From Diplonema papillatum (taxonomy: Eukaryota > Euglenozoa > Diplonemea > Diplonemida > Diplonemidae): a DNA stretch of 64,000 bases. The first letter of the stretch is position 1, and each line of letters starts with the position of its first letter. The notes beneath the pieces were generated by a model. That model ran no database searches, was not told where the DNA came from, and saw only the letters and a program-made list of their open reading frames with translations. Shown here piece by piece: positions 10,101 through 22,100 of the stretch. The position numbers and the translations under genes are program-made. The stretch covers positions 1 through 64,000 of the forward strand of contig JAPJBO010000737.1 in the NCBI GenBank assembly GCA_030068145.1. The letters run 5' to 3'.

Positions 10101-13100
10101 TGGTGGGCGTAAGCGTTCAACAAAAACGACCCACTTTGTAGTTGTACTGTTTCTCCCCCTCTAGCCTCCTGAAGTAAGCACAAGGCAGCCCCTCGAGTAT
10201 TTCCGACGACAACTAGTGTCAGACAAAGCCTACCCGAAAGCAGTTGGTTCTTTAGGCAGGCTTTATCCTACCGGCGGATGTTGTTTGGGTTAGCGATTGT
10301 TTCTTTTTCTTCTTCACTTGTTCGAGCTGCGGAATAGCCCTTCTTTTTTTTTTTTTTTGGAAGGAGCAGGGGTTTTTCTAATCCCCGAAATTCTGAAAAA
10401 TCCCGGTTAAAAAATCTTTGATATGTCCAGAAAATTCTTTTATTTCTGGACGGCACTTTTCATACTGGCCTCGCAAGCAAAAATCCGTTCTATAAAAAAG
10501 CCTTTATTTCCTGCCAGGACTATAATTTTTTTTATTCCTAGGTGGTGTGATCCCACCCTGGAGTTTTTCCGGGTTTGTGCCGGGTTTGTGCCGGGTTTGT
10601 ACCGGGGGGGGGGTCCGGGTTTTTATTTTTGTCTCCCCAGCACCCGCTAGCACCCTTGGTCGTGGAGATTTCAGGCTTCGCGGTGGAGTTTGCCACGTTT
10701 CATGATCGTCTGGTGCTCGTGGGGGTTTGTCCCGCACTTTGCGGTCCCTCGCCCTTCTGTCATAATCAGCCTACGGGCTTCGGTATCGTGTATATTTTGT
10801 CGGTTTGAGGCCCCTTCCGTAGCTTGGAAAACGGAAAGAGAAGCAAGCATCTCCATCGATTCAGAACGAGGGACAGAAGTTCCCACGCTCAACCCGCTCG
10901 GCTGTGCCATCGGAACAGAAGTCGGCAACAAGCGGTTCGGACGGGCGGGTTCCCCGCCCATCAAGTACAACCGGTTTTCCCTCTCGCCTAGAAGGTGCTG
11001 TCGGATGGCTTAAGATGGCCTGAGCAGACTGCTACCTTTGGTTCCGCATCCTTTCAAACTGTGGCTGACCAAGCCGCTGTTTGAGCTCTGCAGGGGTTTC
11101 GATGCACTCCAAAATGCGGGTACCAACAACCCCGGCAGCTGGGAGGAATGGCTACCGAGCATGGGTGCGTGGCGTTCGTGGACGCGCAACTGCATGCAAA
11201 CAAGCGTCACGCAATTAGCAGAGACAGGTCACCACTCGTTCTGCAGTGGAGTTAGCATTAGCTCAATGTGTCGGGAGCAGTAGTTGTCGACTGAAAAGTA
11301 CCGCGGATGCAGAACATCGATGCAGACGATGATGCCGCAAATGCAGCTTTCTGCGAGCAGGCAAGATGGCAAGCGAGAGAGCGTGCCGTACCCCAGGCAG
11401 GTCGCTCGAAAACGGCGACCCGAAATGGAAAATTCACCCCCAGGAACAATACCCAGCGGACTGGAAGCGCAGGCAGGCCCGGATGGAAGCATGAGGTGAA
11501 GCAGATGGGACAGAGGAGCGGAAAAACGGGGCCGCACCAGTGGCAGACCCGGACGTTGGGGTTAAACAATCGAAGAAGAAGTGTAAAGACGAGGAAACAC
11601 CGACTCGGGCACACCGGCCGAGAACAGCCAATCATGGAACCCAGGGCACAATGGAGGCTACGGCGCGGTGGTGAAGTAACGAAGCTCGCTCGCTAGCATC
11701 CGGCAAGAGCCAGCATGACACATGAATTTGGAATTGATGCTTCATTTGGAAACAGCGAGGGCAGAGGGTTAATCTGCTTGTACTAGGCTCCTCGGTTCCC
11801 GTAGTATCGGGGGAGTTTGAGGCAATTGCTGGCTGGTGGTCGGTTGTAGTCCGTTGCGTCAAGCACAACCGGGCTTGCCCTCTGGAGGCTTTGGAAAATA
11901 GTGGTTCCTGTCTGTCAGAGATGTGCATTCAGCGCTGCAATGGCAAAGCATTCCAGGTACCTTCTGCGGTGGACCTACATATTAATTGGTGTTGGTTTGT
12001 ACTCGACAGGACCCTGGTGCCGTCGGTTTAGCTTGATTGCAGCGATCACCTGCCATAACCTGAAGGGGTAGTGCAAAATAAAAAATCGGACCCCCTTGAG
12101 TTTTTCCGGGTTTGTGCCGGGTTTGTGCCGGGTTTGCACCGGGCATATGGATCACACCACTAGGAATAAAAAAATTTATTTCCTGGACATTCTAATGCAC
12201 TAAACTGGCAAAGGTGATACACCCAGTGCACCCATGATGGTACTGGACCCCTACAAAAACATGTTTTGAGGCCGTTGCGCTACTCAAAATTCGTCGGAAC
12301 TACCTCAATGGCTCGCATTTGCTGTAAAACTCCTCAAAAACGTCGACAAAAATCAAACATATTACCAGGTTGCAGAGACTATCAAACCGGCCTCATTGCT
12401 AAGTCACCACCGCCACCCACACCGACAGTTGCTGCTCTGGTCGCATCCGCTGCAACTCAGACAGTAGCTGTGCCGGCAGCACCCTGTGCAACACAACCAT
12501 TTGCTGCACCGGTCACATTCTCTGCACTCAGACAGTTGCTTTGCCGGTTGCACCTTGTGCAACACACAGTTGCTGCACTGGTCGCAACCTCTGCAACTCA
12601 GGAGTTACCGTGTAGGTTGTACCCTGTGCAACACAGACATTTGCTGCACCAGTCGCCTACCATGCAGCTCAGGCAGCTGCTACACACCAGTCACGCACCA
12701 CGCTACGTCAACATCAAGATGGAGTAGAAAAATACCCATTCTGCACGTTAGCTTGTGAATCTGACCCCTTTACTAGATTATACCTTGGAAGTTTGTGCTC
12801 AGAAGTACAAAAGGTCTAATTTCCCTCTCACTTCGGCTCACGGTGTGTTTTTGCCTCGTCCCTCGGCTGCGCCTCGGGGCTCGGCGCCGTCCAGAAGACC
12901 CTGGAGTCGGCACAGCGGGTGCTCCAGGGCGCCTCCCGGGACTAGCCAACCCGCCTCTCTTTGACAGCCGTTTCCCGACGCGACAGAAACACCCCATGCC
13001 CGACGCCGGCTCTTTGCCTCGGCAGGTCGTGGGCCTGAAATCGCGGAGATTCAGGTTGCTGAGGCTTTTTCTACGGCTTCACCCACACTTCTACGACCCT

Positions 13101-16100
13101 CCCACCACAGTCTCCCTCGGATACCTTCCGCCAGAAACCAGAGGTCTCGTCCCGGCGGTCGGTGCTCCGAGGTCGGCGAAGCCGCTTGACGTCACGGCGG
13201 TACCTCCGATCGACCTCCGTGCGCTCCGGGATCTCGCCAGGCCCGGAGCCCGGTTGCACAGCCTGCTCGACCTCCTCACGGACGGACACGCTTTCCGACG
13301 GAAGCTACTGGGCACGCCGCTCGTGCCGGGTCGGAAGAGCGACGCGTTTGCGCACCATGCGGTGACGCTGGAGGGCGTCGGCTTTGTGGAACGCGTTCCC
13401 CGCTCGGAGCCGCTGAAGTGCGTACTGCCGGCGTTCGCTGTCGAGAAGGGGGAGCACCACTCCCGTGCCATCGTCGATGGCCGCCCGCTGAACGAGCTGA
13501 TGGAGCCTCCGCCGAAGTTCAGCCTCTTGCGTGTCGACGAGGTCATCGCCAAGATGATGTCGAAGTCGCACGCAGTCGTCGTCGACCTGAAGTCCTACTT
13601 CTTCCAGTTCCCAGTGGGACGGTCGACGTCGGCTTTCTTCGGGCTCCGGACCAGGAGGCCCGACGGGGGCGTGGCTCTGTATCGGTGGCGCCGGCTTACG
13701 ATGGGCTGGTCGTTCTCGCCCGTGATCGCACAGGACTCTGCGCTGGTCATCACGGAAACCGCCGGGGACGATAGGATAGTCTGGTACGACGACTGGGCCC
13801 TCGTCGGTGACTGTCCGGACGCGCTTCGCGCTGTGCGCGACCGAGTCCTGCGACGCGCCCGCAAGGTGTGCATGACGGTCAACGACGAGAAGTCCGTCCT
13901 CGAGCCCAGCTCGACGCCGGTTGTCTTGGGAGTCGAGTTCGACCTCGCGGCGAAGAGATACCGGCTGAAGCAAGAGTGGGCGAGGAAGGCGCACCTCCTC
14001 TTTTGCTCGGTCGATTCGACGCGGATGACTTTGCGTGGCGTTTGGAAGGTCGTCGGGACCGCTATTTGGGCGTGGACGGTGTGGGGCACGCCGCTCTGCA
14101 GGGTGAGCCCGGTGCTTGCGTGGATGGGAACCCTGGCGCACCAGGTCCTGACCGGTTCCCTGGGCTGGGAGTCGCTGGTCCGCGTGAGCGACGACGTTTT
14201 TCCGTTCCTTGCGGGAGTGAGACGGCGTCTGTCGGGCAACCGGTGGGTCGTTTTCGACTCGAAGCAACGGGACACCCTCGTGGAGGCGTGGTCCGACGCC
14301 AGCATGCAGGGATGGGCCTGGCTGGTGGGTTCCATGGCGATGTGGGGCCCGTGGAGGGATGTCCCGCAGCACATCTTCTTCGCTGAGCTGACGGCGGCGA
14401 AGTTCGCGATTGCGTACGCGGCTTCTCGCTCTCCGCTGTCGACGATCAGGATCTTCGTCGACAACTTGCCCGCCGTCAACTGCTTGAGGAACTGGAAGTC
14501 GAAGACCCAGCTCGGGAACTTCATCCTGTGCCAGGTCCGCGACGTCTTGGAGGAACACCAGTGCGTCCTCGAGACTGTATGGGTCCCGACTGCTGAGCAA
14601 CTGGCAGACGTCTGGACGCGGGACCCATACAGGCAGGGCATCCAGCCGCCCCGGACCCCGTTCTGCGTTGCATGAGGATCTTTACCTCGGAAGTTTTGTA
14701 TTTGCGCTCCTGATAGCGCTATTCTTTGCGAGACCCGGAGGCAGCGGGATCTCAGCTCTTTGAGTTTCACGTCCAGGGATTTTTATTCCACATTCTCGCT
14801 TTCATTTCACCAACCCTGTGACAATTATCATCTTCACCGTTTCTGCCAACGCGACCTTTTCCGAGTTTGAATAGAGCATCTATTTGGTATCGGAAAGTAG
14901 GTGCGAGATCAGGCAAACCTTGTGCGCTAGCTTCGTTTAACCGTGAATCTAATAATCAGGGCTTACCCCACATTCTCGCTTTCATTTCACCAACCCTGTG
15001 ACAATTATCATCTTCACCGTTTCTGCCAACGCGACCTTTTCCGAGAGAGAGAGAGAGAGAGTGCATACATGATGCCGGGGAACTCGGCAAACTGCCTGCG
15101 AACCTCTTCGACGACAGCCTGCGCAGTCACTCCGACTGAGGTCATCGTCCAGCCGGTGAACACAAAGATCATCGCCACACCGAGCAGACCTCCAATGAGT
15201 ACCTATGGTGTTGGATTGCGCGGATAGATCAAAGAACAACCGGCGATCTGCACCAAACTGGGTGTACGGTCAGGGGAAACAGTCGCCTTCTCCGCGCGCG
15301 TTGTAGCGTCTGTACAGAAGTTTGCCTCCCACGCATGTTTGGTGCTGTGTGGGAACTGGTAGCTGGTTTCTGGCTGCGGGCTGGCCATGGGACTTGCCCT
15401 GAATGTGCAGTCTCGAGGGCAAGACGGCGGTGCATCTCGTCTTGGACTGCCGGGGGGAAGATCTTAGCTTAATGTTTAGGCAGGACACACTGCCTCTCAT
15501 GCATGTTTGATGCTGGCATCAAGTCTTCTTCGTAGTAGTATAGTAGTATGTGTCGTCCTAATCTTTACAAACAAACGAGTGACTTAAGGTGGCCGCTTGA
15601 GCGGCGCCAATCCGAGAGAGCACACAGCAGCAGTGACGCGTCGGCAGTGTTTGCACTTCAGGATGGGTCGCACGAGGTCTTCTTCGAGGAAAACGGAAAC
15701 TGATAAAGGAAGTTAAAGTATGGCTAAAGAAAGTGGTGTCACCTGAGGGGGTAATAATGACGTCATCATCGCCTGCCGTTGCGTTCTCATGATAACCAAC
15801 TACATAAAAGGTCTTACGGGATAAGTCGGCAGCCGCTGCTTAACGATAAGTGCATGCTGATCCGTGTGGTCCGTGTACTAAAAAGTTCCCAGTGCTTAAC
15901 GGCTCTCGAAAGGTGGAAACGAGACTCGGACATTGAATCAGACTCGACAGATCACCTAGCCCCGTTTACACCGCAAGTACTCAGAGTACATTATAGAAAG
16001 AGTAGCGTTGGCACCCTTACAGGTTCGTTCCCTCGTAGCTCGCCGGGAACGGGCGCTCCAGTGAAACTAGGTATGTTACCGTTTCAGGTTCGGGTTTCGG

Positions 16101-19100
16101 GAGCAATGCCTCGTGTGGATTTCGAGACCTATTTCTCCCACGAATGGTGAACCTGCTGTGGTGACCGCTGAAAAGGGACCCGAGAGTGTGAAAGAAATGC
16201 GTAGTTTTGATTTTATTCTTTTACTTGTTAGTTGTCGACAACTTTTTTTGTATTGAGGTGTCATTCAGATGTAAATTCAAAGCCGCCTACGTAAAAATGT
16301 GAAAGAAACGCACCTCTATCTTAGCCAAGTTGACCTCCTTGAACTCCTCGCCAGAATACGCTTCGACGTCGTCCATGAAGGCGCGGAACAGCAGGAAGAA
16401 GGCCATGGCAGACGCCCCCACGGAGTAACCTTTCGTGGCCGCCTTCGTCACGTTGCCGACAGCGTCGAGGGAGTCGGTCGTGGTCCTTGCCTCCTCGCTC
16501 TGCCCGCTCATCTCGACGATTCCGCCTGCGTTGTCTGCGATGGGACCGAAGTTGTTCATCGACAAGATGAACACTGCCGTGCACAGGATACCCATCGTGG
16601 CCACAGCCGTTCCCTGTGTGTGTGCGTGTGCTCAAGTTCAGGGCTTCGAGTGGGTAACGTCTGAATCAAAGTATAGCCCACTTGTCACTTTCACCAGTCG
16701 GCTTTGAGTTTCCGACACGCTGCTTTTGTGTCCTGTGACTCCTCTCCGAAGGGTGGGGCGGTCCTTCGGGGGACGGATAGAGTGTGGGAGGCTGACAGTT
16801 TCTCCATCCTGCACTCGGCTCAAGACTTCTGTTTTCATCTTCACGGGGTTTTTTGCCCCGTGCAACAGCTGAGTGTCTTTACACAGGCGGCACATCTCCA
16901 CCCGAGGAAGTGGCAAGCTCTCTCTGTGCAATGAGCTTGGCCTGACTAGCTGTTCCAAGCTCCTGGTGCAAGCGCCCGTCATGGTCGGCAGTCGCCACCT
17001 GGGTCGCAGTTTTGAGTCTTGTTCCGAGCTCGCACGGGGAAGTGGCGCGTCACTTGTCGCCAAGCATTTTGCGATGCTGGCGACTGTCTGTTAGAATCCC
17101 TCCTTCCTCGCTGTTCCTGGGAAGTCCGGAGTACCAGCGCCCGAATCCGAGCAATGTTTCTTGGCCGAACTAACTTTGCTTCACCAGAACTTAGCTTCGC
17201 CCGAACTTTGTTTCGCCCGAACTTAGCTTCGCCCGAACTTTGCTTCACCCGAACTTAGCTTCGCCCGAACTTTGCTGTTTCCCGAACTTTAACTGCTGCC
17301 TCCAGTCTCGCCCCGCGCCGGCCTTTAGCCGAGCGCACGTACTTGCAGTGAACGTTTTTATGTCTACGGTCGACAGTAAAACCGGCTTGGGGTTCGTTCC
17401 TTGGGTGTGGGTATGGCTGGTATGCCTAGGCATAGTGGTCGAACGATTCGCAATATCGCATACATCTTATCGCATTTGGGATTTTGGCGCCAGTTGTCGC
17501 ATTTTCATGCGCATTATCGCGCGCTTAAATTCTGGGCAAATACAGTACTATGGTATATCGCATATAATCGCACGCCGAGTATATTATATGCGTTAATTGT
17601 GGGCGACAATGCGATAATTATTCTCGCATGCGAATCGTTTGACCACTGTGCCTAGGGGGAGCTAATTCTCGCCAAACGACTCGTATTCTCGTGCCAAATA
17701 GTTTCAACTCGTATCATTCTCGTCAAAGCTCGTCTAAACTCGTATCATTCTCGGCAAAACTCGTCTAAACTCGTATCATTCTCGTCAAAACTCGTCTAAA
17801 CTCGTATCATTCTCGTCAAAACTCGTCTAAACTCGTATTGACGAGTTTAGACGAGTACGCGCTATGTTCACGCATCGGCCGACACCACGGCCACATTCAT
17901 GATGAACGTGGCCCTGTGCCCCCAACGCGCATACTCTAGCGTTATTTGTGGATTAGAAGGTCGGTATTTTAAAGTCTCCGGTTGACCGTAGAGGCTTGGG
18001 TATGGAGGCTCAGTGGATAAAGCGGGTCTTTTTCTCGCGCGTATTAGGGTTTAGAGGTTCGGTGCTAGGTTTTCGTTAAACGCTGACGCCCGCCAGATAT
18101 ACCTGCGTATCGTGTGTGGGCTCTACAGCACATTTACCTCCTTTGGCATTGGAAATGTTGTTGCGATAGTGGCATGCTGACGAGTTCCACACTATTTTAT
18201 TTTTTTGGGATTTCGCAACTGCAGGGACTTATATGGGACTGAGAGATTTGGCGGGAAAGTTGGGAGTGCAGTGGGTGAAACTTGGGCAGTTGGAATGTTG
18301 CCTTTTGGCAGAAGTTTCCGACGCTTCTCGTCCCACGTTGGACACTGCTGTGTCATGCTCGCCCATCCAGGTGCCAACTTGGCAGTCAGAACGCGCTGCG
18401 GCAAGAAGATCGGGTAAAGGCGTTGGGGCAACAGGGTCTGTTTGTGTTCCAACTGAGAACGTTAGCCCCGATCTAGTTTCCTGGCGCCTGCACCTGCTCC
18501 GGTCAATACAAGACAAAAAGGTGTCGAGGTCTACGTAATCTAGACTTCTCTGCGATTGCAAAATTCCCGCACATAGTTCCTGCATGCGTCGATTGGTATG
18601 CGAATCCTCTGGGAGCGAGTTGTTGTTTCATGAAGTCGGCTAGAGTGGTCCGATGACCCGAATATTGGCTGATGTTGTGCTTTCGACTTGAGCTGCTGAC
18701 ACTTCTCCTTCCTGGCGCACTCGAGCATGCCCAGCAGGTTCTGCATTTGGAGCTAAAAAGCCAGCGAGTGTGCCATCAATTCTCGCCCGCTTCTTCGGTG
18801 GCATGGTGCCCTGACTGACCCTGGCCAACACGCAAAAAAAGAACTGCCTGTTCAGAAGATTATCTTCTTTTTTTTTTTTCCCCCGCCCGGCCCCGCAGTT
18901 AGGTACGAGTTAAAGCCTGCTACACGGGAGCCAAGCTTCACGTGTTCGGCGGTACTGCAGAGCCACGGGCCAAGTCACGTGGCTACCGATTTCCCAAACT
19001 AAAGCATCAAGGCGTGGCGCACCTTGGGGCTTGGCGCTTGCGCTGAACACAAGCTCGTCGAGACGGTCAGCCACAGGGCAAAGCGGACGGGGTTGTGGCA

Positions 19101-22100
19101 CTGTACTGCCTCCGACTCAAGCTTTGCAAGCCGCGGCTGACCGTCACGTTCTTTTTCTCTTCTTCTTCTTCTTCCCCCGCCCGCCCTTTTTTTCGGGTAA
19201 ACAGTAAACTTGGGAGACGGCCCAAGTTTGCTATTCCCTGCGCAACTGGCCTCCCCAAGTACTCCTACAGAGCAGGTGCTTGTACAAAATACTCGACGTA
19301 GCTGCTTTGACTCCGAATGGAAGGGACAATCGGATTTGTTCTTTCGCTTACACCACCGTGTGTTGTTATCTCACTCAGGACTTTGACCTGTTGTGTTTGT
19401 GTGATTTGTCGTGTTGGGGAGACCCGCGTGACCTCACGTCCGTTCAACACGTGGTTCGGTAGTTACAGCACTTGGGTTCCCTTCGGTTCTTTGTCTGGCA
19501 GCATCGTCGAGCATTTCCTTCGAAGCTGGCGTTTATAGCGTTATTTGTGGATTAGAACGTCGGTATTTGAAAGTCTCCGGTTGACGGTTTATGTAAAACA
19601 AATCAGCCGGGGGGAAATGTTCCTTGGGTTTGAAGAGCGCGTGGTGCTGCACCACTGAGGCCAGGTTATTTAACCGCGGATTTAGTGAAGGATTGTTCAG
19701 GAAACGGTCGCGAGCGAAACCCGACCAGGTAACGACCATTTCACTGTCTTCTTCGTTTTGTGATGCGAACATCACGAGGTGCTGTCCGAAGACACCGCCC
19801 ACGTGAGCACTGTTAAGCATTGAGTTCTTTTAAGTACATGAACCACATGGATTAGCATGCACTAAGTTAAGCAGCGGTTGCCAGATACTCCCGTAGCACC
19901 TATTCACGGGTTTGCAGGGGTAAAAGGAAGCCCGGGTTGGGAGGGTGGTGGGTTTGGTGCGTAGTATTCTTCTTTTTTTGTTCTTTCTCGGTTCTGGTGG
20001 TGCTGCTCCTTCCTTCTCGTCCTGTGTTGGGTTACGACTTTTTTTGTTCTTTATCGGTTCTGAGCATTTCGGGGGGAAAATCTTAGTTTCGTGTTTAGGC
20101 GCTTGCCTCTCATGTGTTTGATGCTAGCATCAAGTCTTCTTCGCAGAATGCAGAGTCTTATTTTCTGTTCTTTTCTTTCTTTCGTTGTCGACAACTTCTT
20201 TTTTCTCCTTCTACTTTCTTTACCATGGTTTTTTTGGACTTTCTGGTGCCGTAGGGGGGGGAGGCTAGCATACGAAGAGGCCCGACGTCACCGCGCTGGC
20301 AGGGAAGGCGGATTCACCCAAGTAGTAGGCGGCAGCCAGGTTGCAAGAGACTACGATGGCTGGAGGGCCGGTCGACTCAAATCCCACAGCCAGCCCTTGG
20401 ATCACGTTGGTGCCGTGTCCCGAGAGACTCGCGGCGGCGATGGCACGAACAGGGGGGTACGCGTAATCCGTGTAGTACTGGCAGACGAACAGCAGCACGA
20501 AAGACGTCAGAATACCGATCATGCCGCACATCCAGAAGCTGAACCACGCGGAGGGAGCAGACTCTGTGTACAGCATCACGCGGCACGTGCCCGTGAAGAA
20601 CCCGATAGCCAGCACGGCTGTAACGGCGTATCTGTGACGAATGTGCAAATTTGTACGTATATCAGGACCATATCTACACCATACTCGTGGGTGTGTACAC
20701 ACAACCCACTATCCACTAGCACCTTCTTGGTATCGTGGTGGAGTTTTTCGAACCACGGGATTGTTTCTGGTTCTTTACCCCCTTTCTCTTCGAGCTGCAT
20801 CCAATTGCCTGGATCGGTCTACACGGCTACGCGCGAAGGCGATGATGCGAACGAGCAAGAGACTGACTGATAGTGTTTAGGACTCAAACCAGACTGGACC
20901 GAGGAAATACTCGAGGGCTGTCTTGTGCTCATTTCGAAGGAGGCTAGAGGGAAACAATACAACTACAACGTGGGTCTTTTTTGTTGAACGCTTACGCCTG
21001 CCACTAAACCCAGATTCACCTGTGTTTCGTGGGTGGCTACAGCACATTTACCTCCTTCGATCTTTCGCAACTGGCAGTCTCCTTAAGCATTTCCTACAAA
21101 GCAGGTGCTTATACAACGAAAAAGTGTGCAACCCTCTTTCATCGCCGACAGCGGGCTCGAGTCTGTGTCTCGGTGGTGCACAAAGTGGACGCCGACCGAC
21201 GAGACGAGGATGTCGAATGCGTGGACCACCAGCGGGAAGAACACGAAGCGCTCGGCCTCCCCTTCCGTGAGCTTCACCTCGCTGGCGAGGGCGCCTGCGA
21301 GGATCATCGTGCCCAGGATCTCGGCCGCGATTGACTCGAAAACGTCGGCCATGGACCCGGCGCAGTCGCCGACGTTGTCTCCCACCAGGTCCGCGATGAC
21401 CGCCGGGTTTCGAGCGTCGTCTTCGGGGATGTTCTTGTCGATCTTCCCGACCATGTCGGCTCCCACGTCCGCCGCCTTGGTGTAGATCCCGCCTGCGACC
21501 TGCATGAACAGCGCCACGAACGACGCGCCGAACCCATATCCGGTCAGCAGCAGCGGCACCCGCGTCGTGCCGGCACCGCCACCAACACCGGCAAGGAACC
21601 GGAATATCGCGTACAGCAGGGCCAGGCCCATGACGCAAGTGCACGCACTGATGATCGCGCTGAAGGCGCCGCCTTTGAAGGAGATGGCGAGGGCGCCTGA
21701 CACGGAGTGGTGCACGGCTTGCGTGGCGACCCTGAGGTTTGCCCGGACGGAGATCCAGACGCCGACGAACCCGGCGAGGGCTGAGCAGAAGGCGCCGATG
21801 GAGAAGCTGACGAGCGTCATGCACGCCAGGGACACAGGACCGACGGAAACGCCGGGGGACGAGCCTCGGAAGGAGTAGCCGAAGAACAGGGCGGCGGCCA
21901 CGACTGCGGCCATGCGGGCAATCGCGCCGTATTGCACGGACAAGAACCCCTCCGCGGCCTCTCGGATCGCGGCCGCGATGCTTTGCATGCCGGCGTCGGC
22001 CGACGTCTGCGGTGAGGATGTCGCGGGCAAGCCACGCGCTGAACCCGAGGCCGCACGTGCACGCGAGGTGCACGAAGCACAGGTACACCCCGGCGTCCCA

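Noticed and set aside
11038-11283. Plus-strand [23 protein letters not shown]... as a gag-like or host exon
   Set aside because: Composition is protein-like, but there is no family, no clear splice sites and no link to the downstream RT; evidence too thin.
13305-14770. Long minus-strand ORFs of 431 and 391 codons opposite the reverse transcriptase
   Set aside because: GC-rich shadow frames of the plus-strand RT-RNase H ORF, without motifs of their own.
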